A stretch of 14,889 bases of DNA from Candidatus Saccharimonadia bacterium (GTDB taxonomy: Bacteria; Patescibacteriota; Saccharimonadia; Saccharimonadales; Saccharimonadaceae): positions 1 to 14,889 of the forward strand of contig JALRBM010000074.1 in the NCBI GenBank assembly GCA_023257755.1, read 5' to 3'. This document shows, one piece after another, positions 6,146 through 11,705 of the stretch; position 1 is the stretch's first letter; each line of letters begins with the position of its first letter. The notes under the pieces are model-generated. The model was given only the letters and a program-made list of their open reading frames with translations, ran no database searches and was not told where the DNA came from. The translations under genes and the position numbers were made by a program.

Positions 6146-6454
6146 ATGAGCCTAAAAAAGATTTCCGGCGGAACGGTGCACAAAATGCCGCCCGATCTTC
6201 GTAAAGTCTTAACGAGTGACCCAAAAGTCCTGATGTTATGGGAGGGTATCACGCCGCTCGCTAGAAATGAATTTATCTGTTGGGTCGAAAATGCGAAGCT
6301 GATCGAAACAAGGGCTAGGCGTGTTCAAAGGACTTATGATGAACTACTAGAAGGTAAGCGTCGTCCCTGCTGCTGGGTGGGTTGTACGCACCGCGTCGAT
6401 AAACCAGTGAGTAGGTCGGTGCGCTGGGTGCTTGGCAAGCAAAAGAAAAGTTAA
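6146..6454 (+). CDS. YdeI/OmpD-associated (OmdA) family protein
   Basis: This 102-residue protein resembles the small YdeI/OmdA family: MPPDLRKVLTSDPKVLMLWEGITPLARNEFICWVENAKLIETRARRVQRT across residues 14-63, followed by a basic tail with CCWVGC near 75-80. Larger family members have been called bacteriocin-protection proteins, but the mechanism is poorly known, so I do not assign one. The cluster of three Cys at 75, 76 and 80 plus a His at 82 could bind a metal, though this is only a pattern. The ATG follows a -10 box by six bases and lacks an SD. Its TAA and the TAA of the opposing hydrolase share the palindrome TTAA at 6451-6454, an extreme case of packing. Confidence 0.8.
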   Translation: MSLKKISGGTVHKMPPDLRKVLTSDPKVLMLWEGITPLARNEFICWVENAKLIETRARRVQRTYDELLEGKRRPCCWVGCTHRVDKPVSRSVRWVLGKQKKS

Positions 6455-7230
6455 GACAAGTGCTTTGATAGAATGGGCAGCATGGCCTTTGCGCTGACCA
6501 TGTGATCTTGTCCCTCGACTTTCTCATAGGACGCGCCCGGGATGGTTTTGGCCAGTTGATCAGCTACAACATGTAAGCCGGTAGGGTTCTTTGCGCCAAC
6601 AGCAATATGCACCGGGACGACACAATGCTTTAATCGCTCGAGCGGCGGTAAATCCTTTGTAAGCTCGATGTCGTACATAAGCGTTGGAGCGAGCGCCTTC
6701 ATCGTCTTCCATCCTGGAAATAACGGCAGGACCCATATAAGCGGTCGAGGCATTCCGATCTCCCCTAAAAATAACTTCAAGGCCTTGGCGTTTTTACGAT
6801 TATCAAGTAGCTGCTTCACCTTTTGCGCTAATGCGTTGTACGACTGCTGTTCAACATTGTCATGGACATAGGATGCATCATAAATAACCACTTTTTCTAC
6901 TTTTTGACGTAATTTCAGCGCAGCCTCAAGTGCAAGGACGGCTCCGGATGAGTGCCCATATATGCGCGCTTTGCCTCCTGCGGCGTCAATTAATACTTCG
7001 ATATCTTCGATTTCTCGATCGATAGTGTATGAAGATGTGTCGCCGCTATCTCCGCGTCCGCGGCGGTCATAATTATAGACGGTAAATTCTTTCGAGAATT
7101 CTTTAACATCACTTATAACAGGCTGGAAATTGCGAAAACAGGTCGCTCCGGTAATATAGATAAGCGCTGGCCCGTCACCCTGCACATCATAGGCTATGGT
7201 TGTTCCGTCTTTTGATATTACTGTATTCAT
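6451..7230 (-). CDS. Alpha/beta hydrolase
   Basis: The 259-residue protein has the alpha/beta-hydrolase core: GDGPALIYITGA near residues 18-29 (oxyanion region), NYDRRGRGDSGD near 53-64, the nucleophile elbow GHSSGA with Ser94, and the C-terminal GQDHMV carrying the catalytic His. The usual acid strand reads AVGAKNPTG, with no Asp at the common place; related members also have non-Asp residues there, so the acid may come from another strand. The substrate is unknown (ester, lactone or peptide). I chose the ATG at 7230 because a good SD (AAAGGAGAG) lies six bases upstream; the longer in-frame extension runs into the marR gene. Its ATG overlaps the marR stop codon by one base (TAATG), so translation should be coupled and expression set by MarR. 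Confidence 0.88.
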   Translation of the reverse strand: MNTVISKDGTTIAYDVQGDGPALIYITGATCFRNFQPVISDVKEFSKEFTVYNYDRRGRGDSGDTSSYTIDREIEDIEVLIDAAGGKARIYGHSSGAVLALEAALKLRQKVEKVVIYDASYVHDNVEQQSYNALAQKVKQLLDNRKNAKALKLFLGEIGMPRPLIWVLPLFPGWKTMKALAPTLMYDIELTKDLPPLERLKHCVVPVHIAVGAKNPTGLHVVADQLAKTIPGASYEKVEGQDHMVSAKAMLPILSKHLS

Positions 7231-7688
7231 TATTTCTCTCCTTTTATCATTAAATATTGCCCGAGCTCGCTGCTTATTTCCGCAAGAAGCTGAGTTGCCT
7301 TTGTAAGCTTCGCAGCATCTAGCTTTGTCATGAGCTCCGCCGACCACTGTGCATCTTTCTCGTGGATTGTATTGAGTATTTGACTACCCCGCGGTGTCAG
7401 TTGTAAAAGCGGCGCGCGCTTATCGGATGTGTCGGGTATATAGGTCGCAAGCCCCTCTCGCACCAGCGCATGGGCGATACGCTGGACACTTTGACGCGAA
7501 TTTCCGATATCCCGAGCCATGCGTGCCACCGTTTGAGGTTTGTGACCAGCCCGTCCCAGTACTTGCCACCGTGCACTACTTTGGCCCAGGGGCTTTGTGA
7601 CTTCCTCGCCAGACCGCATAAGCAGCCCGTTGATCGTAAAAACTGCAATAGAAAATTCACTCAAAGGATCATTTGGTATGTCATTCAT
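7230..7688 (-). CDS. MarR-family transcriptional regulator
   Basis: This 152-residue winged-helix protein has the MarR layout: an N-terminal dimerisation helix, LGQSSARWQVLGRAG near residues 34-48, the helix-turn-helix KPQTVARMARDIGNSRQSVQRIAHALVREGLATYI near 50-84, the wing DTSDKRAPLLQLTPRG near 86-101, and a C-terminal helix pair for dimerisation. MarR proteins are usually repressors released by small aromatic or oxidising ligands. It heads an operon with the hydrolase and its promoter carries a perfect palindrome over the -35, so negative autoregulation is likely. The ATG is six bases from the -10 box and has no SD, which suggests a leaderless message. Two Met and no Cys-rich sensing motif are seen, so ligand rather than redox control is more likely. 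Confidence 0.93.
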   Translation of the reverse strand: MNDIPNDPLSEFSIAVFTINGLLMRSGEEVTKPLGQSSARWQVLGRAGHKPQTVARMARDIGNSRQSVQRIAHALVREGLATYIPDTSDKRAPLLQLTPRGSQILNTIHEKDAQWSAELMTKLDAAKLTKATQLLAEISSELGQYLMIKGEK

Positions 7689-7694
7689 AGTCCA

Positions 7695-7724
7695 AGTTTA
7701 TGTAATTGACAACATATTGTCAAT
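7695..7724 (-). promoter_or_regulatory. marR promoter with overlapping MarR-type operator
   Basis: On the minus strand the -35 is a perfect TTGACA (7723-7718), the spacer is 17 bases and the -10 is TAAACT (7700-7695), six bases from the ATG. The -35 is embedded in the palindrome ATTGACAA-N4-TTGTCAAT (7705-7724), a 20-bp perfect dyad of the size bound by MarR dimers. Binding would block RNA polymerase, giving autorepression of marR and the hydrolase. Confidence 0.7.
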
Positions 7725-7782
7725 AAAATTTGTTATTTTTTGCGATTGCTCAGACCCATTTCGTGTCGATCATGGCAATTAG

Positions 7783-7823
7783 TTGACTTTGGTAATATTT
7801 TATGCTATTATTGATTTAATCAA
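7783..7823 (+). promoter_or_regulatory. Promoter and candidate operator for the phosphatase-like gene
   Basis: TTGACT (7783-7788), 17 bases, and TATTAT (7806-7811) form the best sigma-70-like promoter of the window. The dyad TTGATT-T-AATCAA (7811-7823) covers the predicted start point near 7818 and could bind a repressor. The roughly 100-base leader before the ATG at 7920 contains another dyad, GCGCTG-T-CAGCGC (7865-7877), which would fold as a small RNA hairpin. This is the only long leader in the left two thirds of the window. Confidence 0.6.
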
Positions 7824-7919
7824 CGGCAATGGCTGTTACTCTCATCTATTAACTTCCCATATACGCGCTGTCAGCGCCATACTAATACCAAGGACTAATA
7901 CTATTAACAAGGTAACATC

Positions 7920-8375
7920 ATGAAAATACATTTTATCTGCCGAGGCAATGTTCTTCGTAGCCTCATTGCAGAAACATATCTCCGTTCGCTTCACCTTCCG
8001 GGTGTGACGGTTGAATCCAGTGGGACGAATGTCGCCCTGCTAGACCCTACCGAACGGGAATATTTCGCCAATACGATCGCTCTATTGAAGCGTCATAACA
8101 TAGACAAGTATGCCAAAAACACTTCGCACCAACTAACCCAAAATCGTATCGAAGGCCACGATGTAATCGTATGTATGAACCAAAGAGTAGTAGGCGAAGC
8201 AAAACAGATCGTCTTGTTACCCAAAGATGTCATCGACTGGAATATCGTGGATATTGGCGAGGGGCATCGAACTGTGGCGAAGAATACTCGGCTGTATGAA
8301 GAAGAGATTTTTGAAGAGATTACATTACTCGTCGATTTGTTGGCAAAGCGAATATCTATCGCACGTTCCAGTTAA
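7920..8375 (+). CDS. Low-molecular-weight protein-tyrosine-phosphatase-like protein (LMW-PTP/ArsC fold)
   Basis: The 151-residue protein opens with the LMW-PTP P-loop near the N-terminus, FICRGNVLRSLIAE: nucleophile Cys7 and phosphate-binding Arg13 satisfy CX5R, followed by Ser14. The second Cys of the classical CxGNICRS loop is Leu12 here, so the protective disulfide cannot form. The SSGT strand at 33-36 fits the fold. The acid loop that normally reads DP is VIDWNIVD near 104-111, so the general acid (perhaps Asp106) is uncertain. Known members act on phosphotyrosine or, as ArsC, reduce arsenate; the missing Cys and lack of ars neighbours argue against arsenate. A weak AAGG lies about eight bases before the ATG. 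It has its own strong promoter and faces away from the marR operon. Confidence 0.75.
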   Translation: MKIHFICRGNVLRSLIAETYLRSLHLPGVTVESSGTNVALLDPTEREYFANTIALLKRHNIDKYAKNTSHQLTQNRIEGHDVIVCMNQRVVGEAKQIVLLPKDVIDWNIVDIGEGHRTVAKNTRLYEEEIFEEITLLVDLLAKRISIARSS

Positions 8376-8391
8376 GGCTAAGTCAACATTA

Positions 8392-8799
8392 CTACTCTTT
8401 GGTGATCTGCGTTATTTCCCACAAGTGTCCATCGGGATCGCATACATAACCCGTATTCTGACCCCATTCGTTCTTTTCCATCCGACCGGCGACTTTTCCG
8501 CCGGCGGTTTGGGCGGAGGCAAAAACATGATCGATCATTTCAGTACTACTGACCGCGCAGGAGTGTATAACTTGCACGTTGCCCTCATTAGGGTAGCTGG
8601 CCCACAGCCCAGCCTTCTGCGTGTATTTTTCGTACTCCTCTTGCCTCATTATAAAGATGCTAAGGTTTGCAATCTCTATAGTGATTTGTGAATCATCTTC
8701 GATCTCGAGATCTTCTAGGCGGAAGCATTCTTTATAAAATTTGAGCGACCTTTCTAAGTTTTTTGAAGGAAGGCACGTTACGATACTCTTTGGTTTCAT
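8392..8799 (-). CDS. VOC superfamily (glyoxalase/bleomycin-resistance-like) protein
   Basis: This 135-residue single-unit VOC protein has the first half LPSKNLERSLKFYKECFRLEDLEIED near residues 10-35 and IEIANLSIFIM near 41-51, and a second half with SSTEMIDHVFASAQTAGGKVAGRMEKNEWGQNTGYVCDPDGHLWEI near 84-129. The closing Glu of the metal site (WEI) is present and the DPDGH turn is standard. Members of this type include glyoxalases, dioxygenases and drug-binding proteins; the substrate cannot be assigned. No SD precedes the ATG, but an extended -10 (TGGTAAAAT) ends six bases before it. Its end lies 16 bases from the convergent phosphatase-like gene. Confidence 0.88.
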   Translation of the reverse strand: MKPKSIVTCLPSKNLERSLKFYKECFRLEDLEIEDDSQITIEIANLSIFIMRQEEYEKYTQKAGLWASYPNEGNVQVIHSCAVSSTEMIDHVFASAQTAGGKVAGRMEKNEWGQNTGYVCDPDGHLWEITQITKE

Positions 8800-8805
8800 A
8801 GTGCA

Positions 8806-8814
8806 ATTTTACCA
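8806..8814 (-). promoter_or_regulatory. Extended -10 promoter for the VOC gene at 8392-8799
   Basis: On the minus strand TGG precedes TAAAAT (8811-8806), giving the TGn extended -10, and six bases separate it from the ATG. No properly spaced -35 is seen, which extended -10 promoters do not need. The spacing again predicts a leaderless message. Confidence 0.5.
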
Positions 8815-8844
8815 CTGCTTGGAGCGTCAAGGGTAGATTGTTGC

Positions 8845-8850
8845 TATAGT
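8845..8850 (+). promoter_or_regulatory. -10 box six bases upstream of the short leader ORF
   Basis: TATAGT (five of six consensus positions) is followed by six bases and the ATG at 8857. A -35 is not clear; TTGGAG at 8819-8824 is 20 bases upstream, too far to be typical. It is divergent from the VOC promoter, with 30 bases between the two -10 boxes. Confidence 0.4.
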
Positions 8851-8856
8851 AAGACC

Positions 8857-8898
8857 ATGAAGGTAGTTTTCGTAGCTGTGGGGCTTATCACCGCATGA
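8857..8898 (+). CDS. 13-codon leader ORF overlapping the hydrolase start (ATGA)
   Basis: A very short ORF encoding MKVVFVAVGLITA starts six bases after a -10 box and ends in TGA that overlaps the ATG of the next gene (ATGA at 8895-8898). The hydrolase ATG has no SD of its own, so ribosomes finishing this leader could restart on it. The peptide is hydrophobic and looks like no known regulatory leader. It may be a translational-coupling device or a chance frame; the position of the -10 box and the exact stop-start overlap favour the former. Confidence 0.35.
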   Translation: MKVVFVAVGLITA

Positions 8899-9620
8899 GT
8901 ATTGATCGTATTGAAAAAGCAGAACGAGCTAGCGATACACTGGGCATTGTTTTGCCGGGTTTTTTAGCGTTCAGGACGGAAGAAAAATACCTTGACCTTG
9001 CCAGACAGTTAAATCAGGCCGGTATTGACGCGCTACGGATGACCCCCGAAGGCCACTTGGTTGATGATTTTGATTACTCGGTCTATACACAAACGAACTA
9101 TCTGGATTCTCTCTCGCAGATTATTGAGGAGCAACGGAAGGAGTACGACAAGCTCTTGTGCTTGGGTATGTGCTGGGGTGCGCTTGTCGCTTTGCTCTAT
9201 GCTGCTCGCCACCAAGATATTGATGGTGTGGTGGCTATAATGCCTACGCGCAGCTTCATTTGGTGTAATCCATATGATGAAACAAAAACGCAAGGATGGC
9301 GCGAACAAGGCACTCGCCTATTCCCTGGCACTGAATGGTCGGCGCTTAACAAGGATGCTGTCGTACCGTTCACAACGGTGGAAGATGCCGTTTCTTACGA
9401 TCTTCTTGAGTATGCGGGTGATATCACCTGCCCTGTACTTATGATAGGCGGCAGTAAAGATACAATGGTGCCAATTTCATGGCTAAGGGCACTTGAGGGC
9501 GAGCTGACGAATTCTGAGGTTGAGCTAGCGATTATTGACGATGGACATGACTATGACCCGCCTCGTGTTAGAGGTCTGATTGGTAGTTGGGTGAGTAAGC
9601 ATTTGCAGGCCAAGCCCTGA
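8895..9620 (+). CDS. Alpha/beta hydrolase with Cys nucleophile, dienelactone-hydrolase-like
   Basis: The 241-residue protein has an alpha/beta-hydrolase fold: GIVLPGFLAF near residues 17-26, the nucleophile elbow GMCWGA with Cys93 in place of Ser, the acid strand VLMIGGSKDTMVP with Asp189, and DDGHDYDP with His218. A Cys-Asp-His triad is typical of dienelactone hydrolases (GxCxGG). The resemblance is to the triad rather than the full sequence, so the substrate is open; residues 50-75 replace the usual N-terminal DLH motifs. The ATG at 8895 overlaps the stop of a 13-codon leader and has no separate SD. No terminator is evident after the stop; the next 137 bases hold only the promoter and SD of the following VOC gene. 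Confidence 0.82.
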   Translation: MSIDRIEKAERASDTLGIVLPGFLAFRTEEKYLDLARQLNQAGIDALRMTPEGHLVDDFDYSVYTQTNYLDSLSQIIEEQRKEYDKLLCLGMCWGALVALLYAARHQDIDGVVAIMPTRSFIWCNPYDETKTQGWREQGTRLFPGTEWSALNKDAVVPFTTVEDAVSYDLLEYAGDITCPVLMIGGSKDTMVPISWLRALEGELTNSEVELAIIDDGHDYDPPRVRGLIGSWVSKHLQAKP

Positions 9621-9698
9621 GTGGATCTGTTGTGACCGGCCGCGGATAAACCTCTCCCCCTTTTCGTAGTCTCCAGTCGCTTACTAAAAAGTAGGTAA

Positions 9699-9727
9699 TT
9701 GCAAGCATGTATATATACGACTATGGT
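9699..9727 (+). promoter_or_regulatory. Candidate promoter for the VOC gene at 9758
   Basis: TTGCAA (9699-9704), 17 bases and TATGGT (9722-9727) lie just upstream of the gene. The -35 TTGCAA is the same as that of the CofE-like gene. The predicted transcript has a leader of about 24 bases with a normal SD (AAAGGAG, 9743-9749), unlike the leaderless genes nearby. Confidence 0.45.
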
Positions 9728-9757
9728 AAGGATATTAACAACAAAGGAGAAAATTAT

Positions 9758-10159
9758 ATGAGTCAACCAAATCCTGTTACCTGGTTTAGTATTCCCAGTG
9801 ATGACATAGAAGGCGCAGCACGCTTCTACGAAGCAGCCTTTGGCTGGGATCTTTTACCGGTTACAAAAGAATTCAAGTCAGACTTTGACTATCAGGTAGC
9901 GCTTAACTCGCAAAGTGATGACGACCTTGTCTCGCTAGAGCGCGGTCGATTAAATGGTTGCTTGGTCAAGAAGCAGACTGGTATTACGCACCCGACCGTA
10001 CTTATTGAAGTGGATGATCTGGACGAGGCTGCTCGGAAAGTCAAACAAGCTGGCGGTTTAGTCGTGTCCGAGGTCATCCCGATGGATAGCTTGAGCGGCG
10101 AGTTCTTTCTGGCGAAAGATCCAGATGGTAACATTTTGGAGATCTTTCGCAATAAGTAG
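9758..10159 (+). CDS. VOC superfamily protein (CFP30B/27-kDa-antigen-like half)
   Basis: The 133-residue protein begins MSQPNPVTWFSIPSDDIEGA, then ARFYEAAFGWDL near residues 21-32, typical of VOC proteins annotated as glyoxalase or 27-kDa antigen Cfp30B domains. The second half has HPTVLIEVDDLDEAARKVKQAGG near 78-100 and FFLAKDPDGNILEIF near 116-130, with the closing Glu of the metal site. Two-domain homologues are about twice as long; this is a single domain and would dimerise to form a site. The ATG at 9758 is chosen over the in-frame ATG at 9707 because AAAGGAG lies eight bases upstream and the conserved block begins there. It ends nine bases before the convergent HxlR gene. Confidence 0.88.
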   Translation: MSQPNPVTWFSIPSDDIEGAARFYEAAFGWDLLPVTKEFKSDFDYQVALNSQSDDDLVSLERGRLNGCLVKKQTGITHPTVLIEVDDLDEAARKVKQAGGLVVSEVIPMDSLSGEFFLAKDPDGNILEIFRNK

Positions 10160-10168
10160 CCCAGAAAG

Positions 10169-10522
10169 CTATTCGGTGACGTTTGCGTAATTAGCGGCAA
10201 TGCCAATTTCATGGGAGTACGACTGTCCCCATTCGGCAAGTGGCAACATAAGCTTATTTGCGTGAACGCCTGCGTCAGTCAAAACATATCCAATCCGGAG
10301 CGGCATCTCCTGATAATCAATCCGCTTGACCAGGCTATGCTGCTCCAATTCTTTTAGCTGTTGGATAAGCATTTTTTCAGTTACACCCCCAAGTGCTCGC
10401 CGCAATTCACCAAAGCGCATCTCCTTTTGGCTGAGCTCCCACAAGATTGCAGCTTTCCAGCGACCCCCTATCATGTCGAATACCGGACCAAGGCCACAAC
10501 TGTAAGGCTTTTTGATTTTCAT
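10169..10522 (-). CDS. HxlR-family (DUF24) winged-helix regulator
   Basis: The 117-residue protein shows the HxlR pattern: YSCGLGPVFDMIGGRWKAAILWELSQKEMRFGELRRALGGVTEKMLIQQLKELEQHSLVKRI across residues 7-68, then YVLTDAG near 79-85. Cys9 is at the place of the redox-sensing N-terminal Cys found in YodB, HypR and other HxlR repressors, which respond to quinones, diamide or aldehydes. It follows the RibD-C-like reductase gene by 12 bases in the same direction, and this reductase is the likely target. The start has no SD; TAGACT nine bases upstream could act as a -10, but read-through from the reductase promoter is more likely. Confidence 0.92.
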   Translation of the reverse strand: MKIKKPYSCGLGPVFDMIGGRWKAAILWELSQKEMRFGELRRALGGVTEKMLIQQLKELEQHSLVKRIDYQEMPLRIGYVLTDAGVHANKLMLPLAEWGQSYSHEIGIAANYANVTE

Positions 10523-10534
10523 GCCTTTATAAGT

Positions 10535-11092
10535 CTACTTCTTTACTTGGTAGCGTAACACGATGACGCCATTATCATAGGGAGTTGCGCCTAGAAGACC
10601 AAGCTCCTGTTTATCAGTAAATAGATACTTACCTTGAGCGCGAGTGGTGGGGCAAACTCGAAGATGTACTTCATCGATTTCGCCTGCTTCAAATAGCGAC
10701 TTCATAAGTGTGATGCTCCCCCAGAGCCACAGGTCTTTGCCCTCTTGCTGTTTTAATTCGCGAATTGTAGCGACTGGATCGGGGGTTATCGTCGCCGGTG
10801 AATATTCACCCCACGGTGCTTCCTTAAGTGTAGTCGATGCAACCACTTTGTTGAGTTTATTAAGTTTGTCGGCATAGACACCTTGATCGGTAGCAGTTGG
10901 CCAATAGTCTTTACTCATGGCGTAGGTGTTGGCGCCAAGAATCATCGTGTCGACAGTGTCGATAAATGTCAGCGCGAAGTCTTGGAGCGCTTTATCTCCC
11001 TGTGCTGATGCAGTTACAAAACTTAGGCCGCCATCTTCCTCAGCGACGATAGTATCCGCTGTAGTCCATTGTTGTACGATAAGTTTTCTCAT
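10535..11092 (-). CDS. RibD C-terminal / dihydrofolate-reductase-like oxidoreductase
   Basis: The 185-residue protein has the DHFR-like RibD-C fold: MRKLIVQQWTTADTIVAEEDGG at the N-terminus, MILGANTYAMSKDYWP near residues 50-65, a central NKVVASTTL near 81-89, LWLWGSITLMKSLFEAGEIDEVHLRVCP near 121-148, and VIVLRYQV at the end. Family members bind NADPH, and the WGS turn is where the nucleotide phosphates sit in relatives. These proteins are usually annotated as dihydrofolate reductase family, but true folate reduction is unproven. The gene heads an operon with HxlR, fitting an electrophile-responsive reductase. A perfect TATAAT eight bases before the ATG and a GGGAG two bases before it leave only a very short or no leader. 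Confidence 0.88.
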   Translation of the reverse strand: MRKLIVQQWTTADTIVAEEDGGLSFVTASAQGDKALQDFALTFIDTVDTMILGANTYAMSKDYWPTATDQGVYADKLNKLNKVVASTTLKEAPWGEYSPATITPDPVATIRELKQQEGKDLWLWGSITLMKSLFEAGEIDEVHLRVCPTTRAQGKYLFTDKQELGLLGATPYDNGVIVLRYQVKK

Positions 11093-11093
11093 A

Positions 11094-11128
11094 ACTCCCT
11101 ATTATAAAGCTCCAGGGAGTAATAACAA
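11094..11128 (-). promoter_or_regulatory. Promoter of the reductase-HxlR operon with flanking inverted repeat
   Basis: On the minus strand TATAAT (11106-11101) is preceded, 16 bases away, by TTGTTA (11128-11123). The -10 box is enclosed by the 7-bp inverted repeat ACTCCCT (11094-11100) and AGGGAGT (11114-11120), spaced by 13 bases. HxlR proteins bind dyads of this spacing class over core promoters, so this is the best candidate site for HxlR autoregulation. Confidence 0.5.
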
Positions 11129-11149
11129 GCTGCTATGGGGAGTGATATT

Positions 11150-11593
11150 ATGAAGAGCATGAAGGTAAAACATATAGATCATATCGGAATTAATGTAAAT
11201 GATCTTCCGGCTGCTAAAGCATTTTTTATGGAACTCGGCTTTGCGCTCGTCGGAGAAGCACAAACAAAAGGCGAATTTTTAGACAGTGTCATCGGCCTGA
11301 AAGGCGCAGAAACTGATTTCGTGATGCTAGAAGCTCCTGGCGGGCAGCTGCGTCTAGAAGTTATTAAGTATCTGAAGCCAGATGATCCAGAGCGCGATCG
11401 AGTGCCTGACGCGAATAATCTGGGCTTGGGGCATATCGCTTTCGAAGTAGACAACTTGGAAGAAATTGTGGCTCGCATTAAAGAAAAGGGTTACAAGTTG
11501 ATCGGTGAAATACGAACCTATCAAGACAGCTGGAAGCTATGTTATGTACGAGGTCCAGGCAATATTATCGTAGAGCTAGCGGAGCGGCACTAG
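11150..11593 (+). CDS. VOC superfamily protein with complete metal-ligand set
   Basis: This 147-residue protein is the most enzyme-like VOC member here. The four expected metal ligands are all placed: His in HIDHIGINVND near residue 11, Glu in QLRLEVIKY near 70, His in GHIAFEV near 95, and Glu in IIVELAE near 142. It could be a glyoxalase, epimerase or dioxygenase; I cannot choose. Of three in-frame ATGs (11135, 11150, 11159) the second is chosen because GGGGAG at 11137-11142 lies seven bases upstream. The first would start inside that SD. It is divergent from the reductase-HxlR operon, with the operon's inverted repeat in the 57-base gap, so HxlR might control both directions. Confidence 0.88.
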   Translation: MKSMKVKHIDHIGINVNDLPAAKAFFMELGFALVGEAQTKGEFLDSVIGLKGAETDFVMLEAPGGQLRLEVIKYLKPDDPERDRVPDANNLGLGHIAFEVDNLEEIVARIKEKGYKLIGEIRTYQDSWKLCYVRGPGNIIVELAERH

Positions 11594-11705
11594 ATTTCTT
11601 GAGTATTTGGTGCTGCTGTTGCATGGTATAAACGGGCATGATCGAAAGTATGTTTGGTTTTTCATAATGTTACGCCTATTCATTGCTCCCGAATGTCGGC
11701 ACGGG

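Noticed and set aside
7231..7347. Longer start for the alpha/beta hydrolase
   Set aside because: It overlaps marR in another frame and ignores the strong SD before the ATG at 7230.
8499..8512. GC-rich palindrome CCGCCGGCGG within the VOC gene
   Set aside because: It encodes the TAGGKVAG stretch of the protein and has no nearby start or T-tract.
11594..11705. Intergenic stretch between a VOC gene and the AraC gene, checked for a terminator or small RNA
   Set aside because: Only a 4-bp stem (CCGA-CAT-TCGG) is present, with no T-tract and no promoter-like pair that I can support.
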